Shown here: positions 1 through 11,427 of the stretch, one piece after another
Position numbering within the stretch: position 1 is the stretch's first letter
How the letters are laid out: every line of letters begins with the position of its first letter
Origin: Halichoerus grypus
Taxonomy: Eukaryota > Chordata > Mammalia > Carnivora > Phocidae
Direction: 5' to 3'
NCBI RefSeq assembly: GCF_964656455.1
Contig: NC_135723.1
Span: forward strand, 102,811,283-102,875,282
DNA length: 64,000 nt
Notes under the pieces: generated by a model
Seen by the model: the letters and a program-made list of their open reading frames with translations, nothing else
Databases searched by the model: none
What the model was told of the DNA's origin: nothing
Position numbers and translations under genes: made by a program

Positions 1-998
1 GTGGTACTGTGATCCCTCCTGGTTTAATTGTGGAAGCTGGCCTACTTGCAGAGAAGAATGGGCCCATTAGCCCTGTTTGGGAAAAATAAATGGAAAAACG
101 AAGAAATTCAAAACCAAATGAAATGCCATTCTGTACACATCTTGAAAAAGTTTATAGAGTCGTTGAAGTATAAAGGACCATTATAAGTATGACAATCAAC
201 TGTACGAGTATTGTTTCCTTTCCACCATTGTTTTCCAAGATGGCCCTAATGAGAAAGCCTCTTTTAGAGTTTAGGTGTAGTTCTTTAAAGGGCACAGTTG
301 GCCTAAAGTGAACACTCTGTAGTTTGTATTAAAAAGGAGAGAAAAGAAGGAAGCTATTTTGCACAAAAGGCTGTAGGAAATGGAGGCTGCGCAGAAAGAG
401 CGTTTGCTTGGTTGATTGCACGTGTACGGCATCCAGCTGCCATTTGGCATTTGGCCCGTGTTCGGGGCAAGCTCTGATCTTGGTGACGGATTATTTTGTC
501 AAGCTCTACACAGAAGGTACATGTCTATTTTCATCATCAACTAACTTCTATCAGGCACTTGCTGCTTTTGGTCCCCCAACCGTGAAGTTTTATTGACCCA
601 TTTGCCATCTCTCGTATAAGTGGATGGAATCATCTTTCTTGACGGGAGAACTCCATGAATATTACACTTGTCTCTGAACAGCTTGAGCTTGCCATGTTTA
701 TAGATTGTAGTGCTAGCTCTGTTCTTTTTCTCTGAGTGGTAGGCCATCGGGAGGAGGGTTGGTTGGGCATGCTGACTTTAATTCCGGTAGAATTTCCGTA
801 ATCGTTGTAAGTCTCCTTTTCAGGTGACACCCATGGGTTTGTAATAGTTTGATCGGAGCTGATTAAAGTATTTAATAGATGAAGCAAATTTGATTTAATT
901 ATACCGAAGAGCTAAAGGGTGGGGTCTGAGTGACAGTTGAGGGGTACAAATGAGATCATTATAGGTGAAAACTTGACAAAAGCTGTAGTATAACAAGT
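1..998. other. unique non-coding DNA, no feature recognised
   Basis: I see no known repeat, splice-bounded open frame or RNA gene here. Base composition is ordinary for AT-rich mammalian intergenic or intronic DNA. The short open frames on both strands have no recognisable domain. Confidence 0.5.
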
Positions 999-1034
999 AC
1001 ACACACACACACACACACACATATATACATACAT
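999..1034. repeat. (AC)n microsatellite with ATAC tail
   Basis: About eleven uninterrupted AC units grade into ATATATACATACATG. Arrays of this length are usually polymorphic in mammals. Confidence 0.95.
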
Positions 1035-1775
1035 GCTCGTATGTTCCATTTACTTAGGAGGATTGAAGACATGAGCTGAGTACAATGTGCCATTTCTGCA
1101 GTTGGGACATAGCCTTGAAGGAGGTTCAAGTGGGTGGAGTTCCATGGAAGAAATGGAATATACTCTTTTCTATTTGGAGGTATCCTACAGATTGATTAAA
1201 TTCTGCTTACTATAATAACTCTTGCTTAATATTTCATGTTCATAATTACCTTCTACTTGTATAGTGAGTTTCTTGGGAATATATCTATTCCTAGCCTTAA
1301 TGTTCCAAACCCTCGTTGCTTAGTTTAACTATGTTTCAAATAACTTCTAGAAGTTGTGTTTGCTAATGAATTTTTTTTTTTTCTTCTTTGCCCCTTCAGT
1401 ATAAGCACAGCTTAATACTGGCTGTATTTCTGTTTGCTTTTTTGCTTTACTTCTCATTGGCCTGTATCAGAACTAAGCTTCGGGTAGCCCAGTGTATGAT
1501 CTTCCCTTGTGGGTCCTACCAAACATAACCCCTTTGTCTCCCTTCTACACGGCTCAATCATACCCACATCTTAGTACCCCAGGCCGCCATACTCTGTATC
1601 AGTTTTTTGAGTATTTTCTGGCCCAATGGGTACTTTTTTCATGCAGGCAGGAGGTTGTGTCTTTTATGAATATTCTGAATTTTAACAGGATGTAGAGACA
1701 TCATGCTAACTAACATTGCATGAAACTTTACGGGTAGTTGAGTTCTCATAGGCAGGCATTTATCTATTCCTCCAA
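1035..1775. other. unique AT-rich non-coding DNA
   Basis: No repeat or gene is recognisable. A run of T's lies near 1370-1382. Confidence 0.4.
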
Positions 1776-1890
1776 ACTCTGGGGGTGGGATTTCCCATCT
1801 CCATTTTCTAATAAGGAAATGGAAGCTCAGTGATGGAATGTGCTAGGACCACGGAGCTGGTAATCAGCAGGGTCGGGGCTCAGACGGGTC
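1776..1890 (-). repeat. MIR SINE remnant
   Basis: The text 'aaggaaatggaagctcagtg' followed by 'ccacggagctggtaatcagc' and 'ggggctcagacggg' matches the reverse complement of the MIR core (gaggaaactgaggctcag ... acacagctagtaagtggcag ... gggattcgaaccc). It is strongly diverged, as expected for a mammal-wide MIR. Confidence 0.6.
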
Positions 1891-4800
1891 TCCTCACCCC
1901 CTGCTCATGTCTCACCAGCCGTTTTGCTTAAGGAGGGACTTAGAGGTTATATAGCGCATAATGTTTTTCAGTAAACCTCTTTGCAACAAAAAAATATTTT
2001 TCTTTCCAGAACATTCATGCTTGGCCTTGATAGTCTTGAGCCCCTACTGCCCAACATTGCCTCTAGGACTTGCTTCATAGCTTTATTTCAGATACAAACA
2101 TGGTTCTCATTATTCATTGTTACAGCTGATCTTTTTATATACTGCCCTAGGAATCACTTTCAAAATCGACAGGAGTGTAGCTGAAATCTCTCTTCTGTGA
2201 TGGAAGTTTCATTTCCAAAGAGAGAGAGCAATATTTCTTAATTAGGTATTTACTCTAATGACCCAGACAGAGAGTCAGTTGGTCCTGTTTGCTTTATTTT
2301 CATTATAAACTAAAGATTTGGATGATGTTTTCATGAGTCATTGAAAACTGCACCAAGACTGTCGTTACTCAACAAATATTATTAATAATCAGAAGAAAGA
2401 CACTTATATTTTCTGTCATACACCAGTCCCTAAATGTTTGGGCCAAGGGCACACTTTTAATGGATTGAAATAACAAATATAAATTGTCTCTCTCTGTTAC
2501 CTGAATATCTCACCTGTGTGGAGCTTTTATTGTCAGGACTGCCAAATAACCAGCATGCATCATTTTAATTGAACCTTAAGCCTGACACTTTTATTGAAAA
2601 AAAATGGATTTCAAGTTATTTTTCATACCTAAAGGCTGCTACGCCTATACTTCATTGGTGAAGGCTATCTCAGATATGGATGACCTTAGCTCCATGCTTC
2701 AAGGAAAAAATAAAACCTCATTATCTCATATCCTTGAGATTTGGCAAAAATTGATCAATTAACTCTCCAAAGACGTATAATGAAGTGACTGCAGGGAATA
2801 AAACAAACTGAACTGGTGCCCCGTTCAGCTCATTGAAATGTCTATGACCCTGTGCCAGAGATGTCTGGGTATTCGAGTCTTGGGCTCTGATCATAATGAT
2901 GCTGCCTTTGTGTGGCATTAGTCCCTATCCAGAAACATGATGTGGTCACATCTTTGGTGGCTCCTAATTCATGTGAGACAGTCTTTCACGTTCTTAAGTC
3001 ATCCCTGGAGGATAAAAGTCACAGCTCAAAATCTATATTTTGACGAAGCAAGGATGGAGATATAATTATGATGAACTTGAACCTATGATGCCAAAAACAC
3101 GATTTAAAAGATTTGAGAATTCTACCTAACACCAGTGGGTTAATTGGTATCTCTTATCATAAGAGACTTCATCCAGATCCAGAAAGGCTCACGTTTGCCC
3201 CATGTTACATGTTCATAAAGAATGTATAATCTGACATTATATTTTATTGTTGACTTTGACCTGTAAATGTAGAAACACTTTACAGCATCTGCGGGCTACT
3301 GTAATCATTGTCGTATGATGTGTGCAGTTGTTGCATGGAAATAATACCACTTTGTTTTCCCATCACGATTTTCTTCAGACTTAGCTGTTCAGCACTGATT
3401 CATATATTTTTCCCCAAGTTATATGGCCAAAAAACACTCCCTTGATTTCCATAATGAAGGCATGAAGAAAGAGAGGCATTTGGCTCTTTGGTCTGCACAC
3501 AGTATCCAATGAGTCCCAGGAGGGTAGGCATAGCTTAAGGATGCAGAAAAACACCTGTGTCAGAGGTCCTGCTCCCAAGATGTTCACGGTACTTTTAGAG
3601 AAGAAATAAAGGGATCTAGGTTTCTTTGGTTCAGTCTTAATGTGTTGCATGGGGTCTGTTTACTGCAGGCCATTGTTCGGGTCTGTATGATGATAGATGC
3701 TTCTGGGGAAGAAAGTTTCAGGCATCCAGGCAGCATAGAGAACTAAGAGCAGAAAGTTGGGATGAGTATCAGGAGAAAATAGAAAAATCAATTAGTATTA
3801 GAATTATGAGGATAAAAGGCAATTTCTAGGTTTTTTTAAAAAGTGCTTTCTAGGTAGGATGACTGTATATCCCAGTTTGCTCAGGATGGACTGTTCTGCT
3901 TCCTGCTGATTGTCCTGCTTTCAGCTTGAATAGCATTTCTTTTTACTCTCACCAGTGTCCCGGTTTGGGCACTAAGCTCTATGGTCAACACATGTATTGA
4001 TGATGAATTAGCCTCTTAAACTAGCAAGAGACTATGAGTGAAGATTTTGGTGAAATTCATCTCAAGATTCCCTTTTCCTAAAAACCACAATCTGATATCT
4101 ATGTCGATTTCTAGTTTTATTGGAGGACTGGTGTTTGACCTTATTTCTTAGAGAAAAAATAACAAAACCTGGCTCGAGTGCTGTGAAGTTTTATTTGCAA
4201 GGCAGATCTAGAATTCAGAACTCAAACACATCATTGCCTGTGCTAACACCCAGCCTGTATGGTGGGGGACAGAAAAAGGCAAAGAAATAATAGGGCGTGA
4301 ACTGTAGGCATCTCTTTCTCTCTGACGAGCGTGTCCCTTAACGATGGCCATTTACACTGGATACGTGATTTGGTTTGCCAGGACAGCAAAGAAGGAACGC
4401 AAATATTATAAGCCTAGTGGCGATTTGCAAAAGAAATCTCATTTGCCCAGACTATTCCATTTCTGTCCTGCCTTCAGTGGAAATACGCATTACTGTGGAT
4501 AATGCCCGACACTCTGATGCTTTGAAAACAGGAGTGCTGTTTGGGTTGGTTTCCTGGGATCCCTCTGATGGAGGCGGTTATTATTCATGTTTTCTGGAAC
4601 TGTCTTCGTGAGGCCCATGAGCTCAGGGAGGTCACCGTCTCAGAACCATAGAGCGCCAGTTGTCAGAGATTAAAAGGAAGGGGGGAAATTGTTTCCTCAG
4701 ATGTCCACGCCCCTCTGCTCTCCCTCGGAGTGTGATGTGCTGTCGGGGCTGGAGGGTGGTCCGCGGCTGTGAGATAGTCCCTGAGGGCCACCGAGTCCAA

Positions 4801-5690
4801 ATGAAGGCCTGAGAGGCAGGAACAGCACAATAAGGTTCATGAAGAACGGGGGCTTGGCATCATCCTCATGTTATATCGCAAAGCAGGAGAAGTAAACTTT
4901 CATGGCAGTGGCGGCCACAGGAGAGAGTTCTGCTCAATCAGTGGAGCATTCTCTGCAGGGGGTTTTGAAGATGAATCTAACTGATGATGTGAGTGTCAAG
5001 TGAAGTGGAATGAGAGGAGAAACAGGGATAGGGAAACAACAAATTTGGCGTGGGTATGGCCTTGAAGGTGCTCTTTGTGGGTCAGGGGAAGCCTTGGGTA
5101 TCCTATCGATTTCCAGTTAGTACCAAGCATTAAGTCAAAGGAAGCCTTAGTAACCATTAAGTTCATGTGAAATGGGAAAAAGTCAAGCCCATAGAAATAA
5201 AAGGTTTACTTGACTCACAAGTATATATGCTCATTAGTGGCAGAAACCGGGTTTCTCACAAACCCACCATCTCCCTGACACCAGCGCCATTTCCTAAAGG
5301 GCCGGAGAGGACCCTGTGGTCATAGTGTGACAGAGACCCAGTGTGGACCAGGCCACATCCAAAAACTTGGGAAGGAGACTGTCACTTCAAGGACATTGAT
5401 AAGGCCTAGAATCATCCATTAGGATTATTTCTTCCTAATTCTAATCAAGAAGTGTATCTAATCTAATCTTCTGTGGTAGCACGGCCAGCATTGTTTAGAA
5501 ACACTGAACATAAATATTTTTCTGTGGGGACAGTCCTGCTCGTAAGCTCTTGCTTCTTTCTGACACGTACGACAACTTTTTTCCTATAATAATTTTGAGT
5601 GAGAGGTCTAAACCACTGGTTTTAATTTTAGGTATGTCTTAGGGAAGTGTAGATGGTAGGACACTGATGCTGTGTTTCTGGGTTTACGTC
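1891..5690. other. long unique non-coding stretch
   Basis: Nothing in this stretch can be assigned confidently. Around 3850-3985 the wording (tcctgctttcagc, cagtgtcccggtttgggcac) resembles an old interspersed repeat, but I cannot name the family. The remainder has no long open frame with a domain. Some sub-blocks (2300-2600, 3230-3330) are repeat-free and AT-rich. Confidence 0.4.
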
Positions 5691-5879
5691 AGTGGTCCCC
5701 ATGAAGGCCTTGGCGTACACATTTGTTTTATTCCTGATTTCAGCACATCTGTACCGTGCATCAGATACAATATTTTCTGGATCCACATGGTCCAGTGGAA
5801 CTCAACGTGATGGTAGAATTCTTCTGTGCCTGCAGTGCTGAGTATGGTAGACACAGGTGCATGTTGCTCTTGGGTTCTT

Positions 5880-6004
5880 CAGTGTCGCTAATGTGACTTC
5901 GTAATTTTAGAATTAATAGAATTTGTAATTTTATTTAGTTCGCATTAGTTGAAAGAGTCATATATGGCTCATGGCTACGGTATCATATGGTACGGTTCTA
6001 GACA
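5880..6004. repeat. ancient mammalian interspersed repeat, family not named
   Basis: The phrases 'aattttatttag', 'tatatggctcatggctacgg' and 'ggtacggttctagacag' recall a common old mammalian repeat ending in 'atgtggctagtggctac...ttggacagc'. I recognise the pattern but not the family name. Confidence 0.3.
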
Positions 6005-6285
6005 GTGATATAGTGCGGGGGAAAGAAAAGATGAATTACGACCCCTGGCTATCCAGACACTTGCAGCCTAGGGTGGTAGGGAAGGGCAGGAGATGGGTAA
6101 ACACATCAGGACATTGGAGAGGGATTCGTGTTACATGTCAGAACAAGGGCCTATGGGAGCACAGAAAAGAGAGCATGACTTTCCCTTGGGGTGGGTGGGG
6201 AGCATCAGGGAAATTTTGACAAAGAACTGATATTTGAATCTTGATGAATGAGCTGAGTCTATTCCACACATCAGAAATAAACAAA
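6005..6285 (-). repeat. L2 LINE 3' region remnant
   Basis: The purine-rich text (gggaagggcaggagatgggt, agcatcagggaaattttgac, tgatatttgaatcttgatga) follows the reverse complement of L2, where 'ggaggtgacatttgagctga' is typical. It is diverged and its borders are approximate. A Can-SINE starts directly after it. Confidence 0.45.
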
Positions 6286-6290
6286 AATAG

Positions 6291-6488
6291 GGGCACCTGG
6301 GTGGCTCAGTCGGTTAAGCGTCTGCCTTCAGCTCAGGTCATGATTCCAGAGTCACGGAGTCCTGGGATGGAGCCCTGAATCTGGCTTCCTGCTTGGTGGA
6401 GAGCCTGCTTCTTCCTCTGCCTCTCACCCTGTTTGTTGCTCTCTCTTTGAAATAAATGAATAAAATCTTTACGAAAAAGAAAAAAATG
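6291..6488 (+). mobile_element. Can-SINE (tRNA-Lys-derived, carnivore SINEC)
   Basis: The head is GGGCACCTGGGTGGCTCAG and the body 'gtctgccttcagctcagg', then a CT-rich region, and the AATAAATGAATAAAATCTTT polyadenylation-signal tail. Flanking copies AACAAAAATAG (6280-6290) and AACAGAAATAG (6489-6499) form an 11 bp TSD with one mismatch. The B-box is degraded ('gggatggagccct'). The several differences from the 10194 copy suggest an older insertion. Confidence 0.95.
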
Positions 6489-6585
6489 AACAGAAATAGG
6501 AAGGAATTTTCAGCAATGGTGGAATGTGTACAAATTCATAGTGCTGTGAGAAAGTGGAAGGCTCTGGATTCTCTGCAATTCTGGG

Positions 6586-6720
6586 AGATATATAGATATA
6601 TATATCTCATGGCGCATATATATGGAGATATCTATTTATCTATCTATCTACCTATCTATCTATCTATATATGGAGATATCAATATAAATGTAGATACACA
6701 TTCACACATATGTGTATATG
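6586..6720. repeat. TATA/TATC low-complexity repeat with palindromic units
   Basis: The tract mixes (TA)n and (TATC)n. The 15-mer ATATATGGAGATATC occurs at 6618-6632 and again at 6666-6680, 48 bp apart, on either side of a CTAT array. 6586-6608 is itself near-palindromic (gagatatata...tatatctc). Confidence 0.9.
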
Positions 6721-6794
6721 TTTTACGCTCATGGGGAGGTGAGCTAACAGATGGCTCAGGTAAAAAACTACCCTGCACTATTCACCTGTTATCT

Positions 6795-6895
6795 GTTGTT
6801 CTGCCTTAATGTGCTGTGTGACCTTGGACAAATCAATCTACCATTTAGGCTGTCAATCTCCTCCCTGGAAATGAGAATTATGACTTGAAGTGTGA
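6795..6895 (+). repeat. MIR SINE remnant
   Basis: 'gctgtgtgaccttggacaaa' followed by 'tcaatctcctccctggaaatgag' is the conserved MIR core: tgtgaccttgggcaagt, then ctcagtttcctcatctgtaaaatg. Confidence 0.65.
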
Positions 6896-7480
6896 GGCAG
6901 GGATGGGACAGCTTCATGAGCCCCCCCCCCCAATCTTGTAGCCTTTTAGTTATTATTAGCTTCAGTCCAATTGGCAGTTTCTGCATTCACTGTGATGGCC
7001 TTCCTTCAAGACCATGGAAACATTCTTGGTGATGTCTTTGGCACTGGGTAGTTTTAACGAAAGATTCAAGAGATCCCCAAGAAGTTGAACAGATTGCCTT
7101 AATTCTGATGGTGGCTGATCTCCTCCAGCTCACGTAACAATTTTATGCTCGAGTGCCTGCATTATTCCCTTCCCTTTCAGGGATCTTAGGCCCCAAAGAT
7201 AAATGGCTTTCTGTGGAGCGTATATAAAGACTGAATGGTATTAGGAACTGGCAGGTAGAGGTATGATTTTGGAGATTCATTCATCTATCATTACCTCAAT
7301 TGGCAGCACTCGGCACACAGGGGCTGTGTGGATTTTTGTGAGAAGAATACAAGATTTATTTTTTTCCAGGACCTACCTGCTGGTAAGCTACAAAAGGTCT
7401 CTGCCAAGCCCTGAGGGATCCCACTTGAGCTCTACTAATAGGCAGATGGATAACTGGTAGACCAGAAGAAGAAGGGTATG

Positions 7481-7533
7481 CACACACACGTGTGTGTGTG
7501 TGTGTGTGTGTGTGCGCGTGTGTGTGTGTGTGT
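7481..7533. repeat. (CA)/(TG)n microsatellite with central palindrome
   Basis: CACACACACG runs directly into TGTGTGTG. This gives an inverted repeat around CACGTG, then a long TG array interrupted by CGCG. Alternating purine-pyrimidine DNA of this kind can adopt Z-form. Confidence 0.95.
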
Positions 7534-8147
7534 AGAAAGAGAGAAAGAACTCACTTTTGTAAATGAGCCTCTCAGGCTTTGATTTTGTGGGGCTTCAATT
7601 CTCTGTTCATCCAGGATGGTCACACTAATCTGTAGGGAAGCTAATTTTACAAGAAATGAAACAGGAGGGAGTTGCTGTTGGATGAGAAGGATCCAGCTTT
7701 GGAAGATAACCCCAGGGGGAGAATGGTCATCAATCTGCCATTCTTGTGGGCTCCACCAATCACAGCACATTCAGAGTGCTTTGTACCTCTCATCTCTCAA
7801 GGTGGACAGAGTATCACACACAATGTGATCATTAACTCAGCAGGTGTGGTTAAATCTAGAGATCGACGGTGAAATTAATAGCCTACTGAAGAACAGAGCC
7901 ACTTTCTGAGGGTCCATAAAAACATACTCTTTGAGTTTTCCAAAACAGGATTATTGGGCATGTGTCTAGCAATATCCAGGATTTTTTTTATTATGGTGCA
8001 TATATGTAAATACGCATGCTTGCATATATGTTTATTTGGGAATAGGCTAAACATATTCCACCTTTCATAGTTCCCCATTTATATGATGGGGTCTGTTTTC
8101 AAGGATCATGGAAAGTAACTGATGAAGGGATCAAAAATGTGTTCTTT
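7534..8147. other. unique non-coding DNA
   Basis: No repeat or gene is recognised before the small L1 at 8148. Confidence 0.4.
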
Positions 8148-8320
8148 AAAGGGTGATGGTTATTAAGGAGGGCACATGTTGTGATGAGCACTGGGTGTTA
8201 TTATGTATACATAGTGATGAATCACTAGATTCTACTCCTAAAACTAATAGTACACTACATGTTAACTAATTTGAATTTAAATAAAATCTTAGAGAAAAAA
8301 TAATAATAATAAAATAAAGT
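8148..8320 (+). mobile_element. 5'-truncated carnivore L1, 3' UTR only
   Basis: 'taaggagggcacatgttgtg', 'atgagcactgggtgttatta', 'gatgaatcactagattctac' and 'gttaactaatttgaatttaa' lead into AATAAAATCTT and an A-rich tail. This is the carnivore L1 3' UTR, the same family that appears in antisense at 11.5 and 47.4 kb. The TSD AAATGTGTTCTTT is perfect (8135-8147 and 8321-8333), so the insertion is about 173 bp and carries no coding sequence. Confidence 0.88.
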
Positions 8321-8347
8321 AAATGTGTTCTTTGTTATGTCTTAACT

Positions 8348-8470
8348 TAGGGCTTCCCACTTTTAAAGTGCCTACAAATCATCTGGCGGTTTTTGTCAGA
8401 TGCAGAGTCTGATTTGGTGGGTCCTGAGAGTCTGCATTGCTAACACAGTCCGTCCCCGGTGCTGGCCCAG
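8348..8470 (-). repeat. hAT-Charlie MER5-type DNA transposon remnant
   Basis: 'ggcttcccacttttaaagtg', 'aaatcatctggcgg', 'gatgcagagtctgatttggt' and 'gggtcctgagagtctgcatt' follow the antisense MER5 pattern (ttctcaaacttgagtgtgcatcagaatcacctgg ... ggtctggggtggggcctgag). The right end runs into a GT-rich repeat. Confidence 0.55.
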
Positions 8471-8480
8471 CGAGGAGGCT

Positions 8481-8530
8481 TTGTGTGTGTGTGCACACGT
8501 TGTATGTGCACACACATTGTGTGCATTGTG
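8481..8530. repeat. GT/CA-rich low-complexity DNA
   Basis: Alternating TGTGTG and CACACA blocks (tttgtgtgtgtgtgcacacg ... gtgcacacacattgtgtgca). They can pair with each other as short inverted repeats. Confidence 0.85.
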
Positions 8531-8726
8531 AGTAAGTTGTCCGCATGCACAGAGGAGCCTCTGAGAGGCTGTAGGACCAGCAAAATCTGAAACATCAAGA
8601 GGTACCGGTGTCTTATGGCTGCGGGCTTAGAGAGCATGCAGACATTTTAGGATTCTGGTTTTTCCAGAGAGAAGCAAAATGAAGTCTTCCACTGTCAGGT
8701 CCTCTGAATAATTTGTTTCTCTCCAG

Positions 8727-9014
8727 CGCGTTTTTGGGAAGGTGCGTTTGGCCCTTTCCCACTCACGTTGCCTTCCCGGTGTCTGGGGCAGCACGTTGGC
8801 AGCGCCAATTATTGGGAAGAGTAGACGCCCTGGCCTTGGCAGCGAGAAGCTTCTCTGGTCCGGGGCGCTGGGCGGCTGCAGCAGGAGGCTGGCGGCCCGT
8901 CCCAGGAACAGCTGGTCGACCCCTGCAGGAGGAGATGGATGACTTCAGAAGGTTGACGATGGATGCGGCTGCAGCCAAGCCCCGTCTCGTTAGAGGGGAG
9001 CGCGCCGCACCTTC
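8727..9014. promoter_or_regulatory. CpG-rich cluster (CpG-island-like)
   Basis: I count about 23 CpG dinucleotides in 288 bp by eye, in a G+C-rich block (for example 'cggggcgctgggcgg', 'ggcggcccgt', 'cgcgccgcacc'). The flanking kilobases are nearly CpG-free. Both strands are open for 66-117 codons here, which is expected from the base composition. No TATA box, known exon or domain is recognised. It could be a small promoter or orphan CpG island, or simply a GC-rich unique segment. Confidence 0.45.
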
Positions 9015-10178
9015 GTGTAATGATTGTACATGTTCCCCTTTGGCCCTTCTAATAGTTCTGCTTTAAGCATATTTGTTTTTCCTTATTTTCTAGTGTCTTT
9101 GAGGGAAATCTCTCTTCTACTGTGTAATCCAGTTTGGAGAGAGATGACATGTCTGACTCTGGGAAGAAATATACGTATTTCTCGGTTGTTGGTTTGTTTG
9201 TTTTTTTCCTCAGTTGAGTGTTGTTAGACTTTGATGTTTGATTTCTAGTCAGTCTTTAATGTGAGAGACAAACACATTTATTTTCTATCAATTCCTGGAA
9301 AATGCTCTCGACTTTAAAGACCTCTAGACTGGTCTTGTCAGTACAGCAACGTAGTGACAGTTTTCCTTCTAAAAATTCGAGTGCTTAAATCATGAGCACC
9401 TGGTAGTATAGATTAATGCTTTATACAGTTTGAAAGCTGAAGTCCCATGCTACATTTAGATGGTTTAAAGCATTGATTTTTCTCTCCCTGACAACTCTTA
9501 AGATACTGGTTGCCCCCAAATGGGAGAAAGTCGGTTCATCTCTCCAGCATGTTGCTTGCTATAGAGAATATTGGTGAAACGGATAGTTTTTCTTCATTAT
9601 AAGATGCACCATGGATATGAGGAGTGTTTTAAATCATTGTGAAAATTGGAATCAGTGAGACAAAACATCCTCATTAAACTCAAGAATTTGGGATCCGAAA
9701 CAACACTCAGTTTGATATTTGGCCATTTATCTAACGTCTGACTTCATGTCATTGTAACTGCTAAGGTCTGTCACGGGAACTACATCATATTTTGTAATGA
9801 TTTCTATGAAGCCTTTTTTACATGCTCACTCTTGTGGACAAACTGTTGCAAAATAGAAGAGGAAGGAATGAAATTCTTGAGTATCATCTGTTGTAGTTAG
9901 AAATCCCATTTCTGTAAACTGTTTCCATAATTTATTCCCAAATTGTATTTGTAATGTAACAGGACAAATACAAAGCAATTTTAGCAAGGAGGAGCAATTT
10001 CAGCTTTGTCATTCTATTACATGCTGTGTTGGCTTAAAATATTCTGGTCACGGGAATATTATCAACACCTCATCATGAGAGAGAATCTTAAATATGGACC
10101 AACTGAGTTTGCAGAGTTTGTGTTTTGTCACTTATTAAAAAAGGGAGGGGAGGGATGGAAAGAGAGGAAACCCTTATC
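9015..10178. other. unique AT-rich non-coding DNA
   Basis: No interspersed repeat is recognised. The block is AT-rich with no domain-bearing open frame. Confidence 0.4.
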
Positions 10179-10193
10179 AAAGATTCTCTATTG

Positions 10194-10393
10194 GGGCGCC
10201 TGGGGGGCTCAGTCATTAAGCGTCTGCCTTCGGCTCAGGTCATGATCCCAGGGTCCTGGGATCGAGCCCCGCATCGGGCTCCCTGCTCCGCGGGAAGCCT
10301 GCTTCTCCCTCTCCCCCTCCCCCTACTTGTGTTCCCTCTCTCACTGTGTCTCTCTCTGTCAAATAAATAAATAAAATCTTTAAAAAAAAAAAA
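10194..10393 (+). mobile_element. young Can-SINE
   Basis: A near-consensus head (GGGCGCCTGGGGGGCTCAG), an intact B-box-like 'gggatcgagcccc', a (CT)n region, a triple AAATA tail and pure A's. A perfect 15 bp TSD, AAAGATTCTCTATTG, lies at 10179-10193 and 10394-10408. The perfect TSD and low divergence mark a recent insertion. Confidence 0.97.
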
Positions 10394-10408
10394 AAAGATT
10401 CTCTATTG

Positions 10409-11410
10409 AGCACTCACTTTTCCTGAACCCTAGATACTCTCCTGTGTCTTCCAGGGATGTTTCCCCCATGCCATACTCTCTAGGACAGGAAGTTCCAAGA
10501 GGGGGGGAATGGGAGGCAGAGGTAAAAGGATAGGTGATGTCAGTGCGCATATTAGTAGCTGTCACCTCTTCCTATCGTGTGACGCTGGACAGATACACCT
10601 GACTCCAGACAGCAGCATCATGTGAGGAAAATGAGACATACGGAGTTTAAGTGGATGTGGGATTTAAGCGAGGCACTGAGAAGCAGGTCTGGGTTAAGGT
10701 GAATGGAAAATGGAGAAAGACCTATTAAAATCATTTACAGATAATTCAGAGTACGGTCAAAATAAGCCCAGATGCAAATCCAGATACTGTGTTATTTCAC
10801 AGCAACAAAGATCGTGTCCATGCTATTTCACTTTGTCTTTTTGCCCATAACGTGGAAGCCACAGAAGTGTTGAATGATTGTCTTTGGTCTCTTGTCCTGA
10901 GCTTTATTTTCAGGGCCTCTGTCATTTCATTTCTCCAGTTGCTAATAAACTAACAAATGATTTACACCTCACTCCTTAGAGCCTGGAGTGAAATATTCCT
11001 AACCTGAGACGTATCCTTCGAATCTCTGTCACAGCACATTCTCTGTAACATTAACAGTGAGCTTTGTGGAGGGGGACTTGGTATCTTCAAAAGAAGTCCA
11101 ATAACATCGATCGGAAGCTAACTATGCACAAATAGACTTCTTATTGACCAGGTGACCACTGAGATGCCATTGACCAGAATTCCATTTCTAGTTACTTAAA
11201 CTTAAGAAATAGTCACACATGTGCCAGAAGTTTCACCACAGCCTCATTTCTCTGCATGAAGAACGTAGGGAAAGGGGCAGCGCCGAGCCGTATGTTTGAG
11301 TGCAGCAGACACATGGGGTGGGAGGGATCCGGGGGACATGGGGAACTCAGCCAGAAGTGACTGTGACAAACTGGAAATAGTAGGGGGCGTATCCGGCCGC
11401 CCGCAGGTGT
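10409..11410. other. unique non-coding DNA
   Basis: No repeat is assigned. 10740-10990 is repeat-free and AT-rich, and could be moderately conserved. Confidence 0.35.
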
Positions 11411-11427
11411 TGGGCAGCTTCATTTTA

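Noticed and set aside
10194..10393. tRNA gene suggested by A-box and B-box-like words
   Set aside because: These belong to the tRNA-derived head of a Can-SINE; no cloverleaf gene is present here or in the other eight copies.
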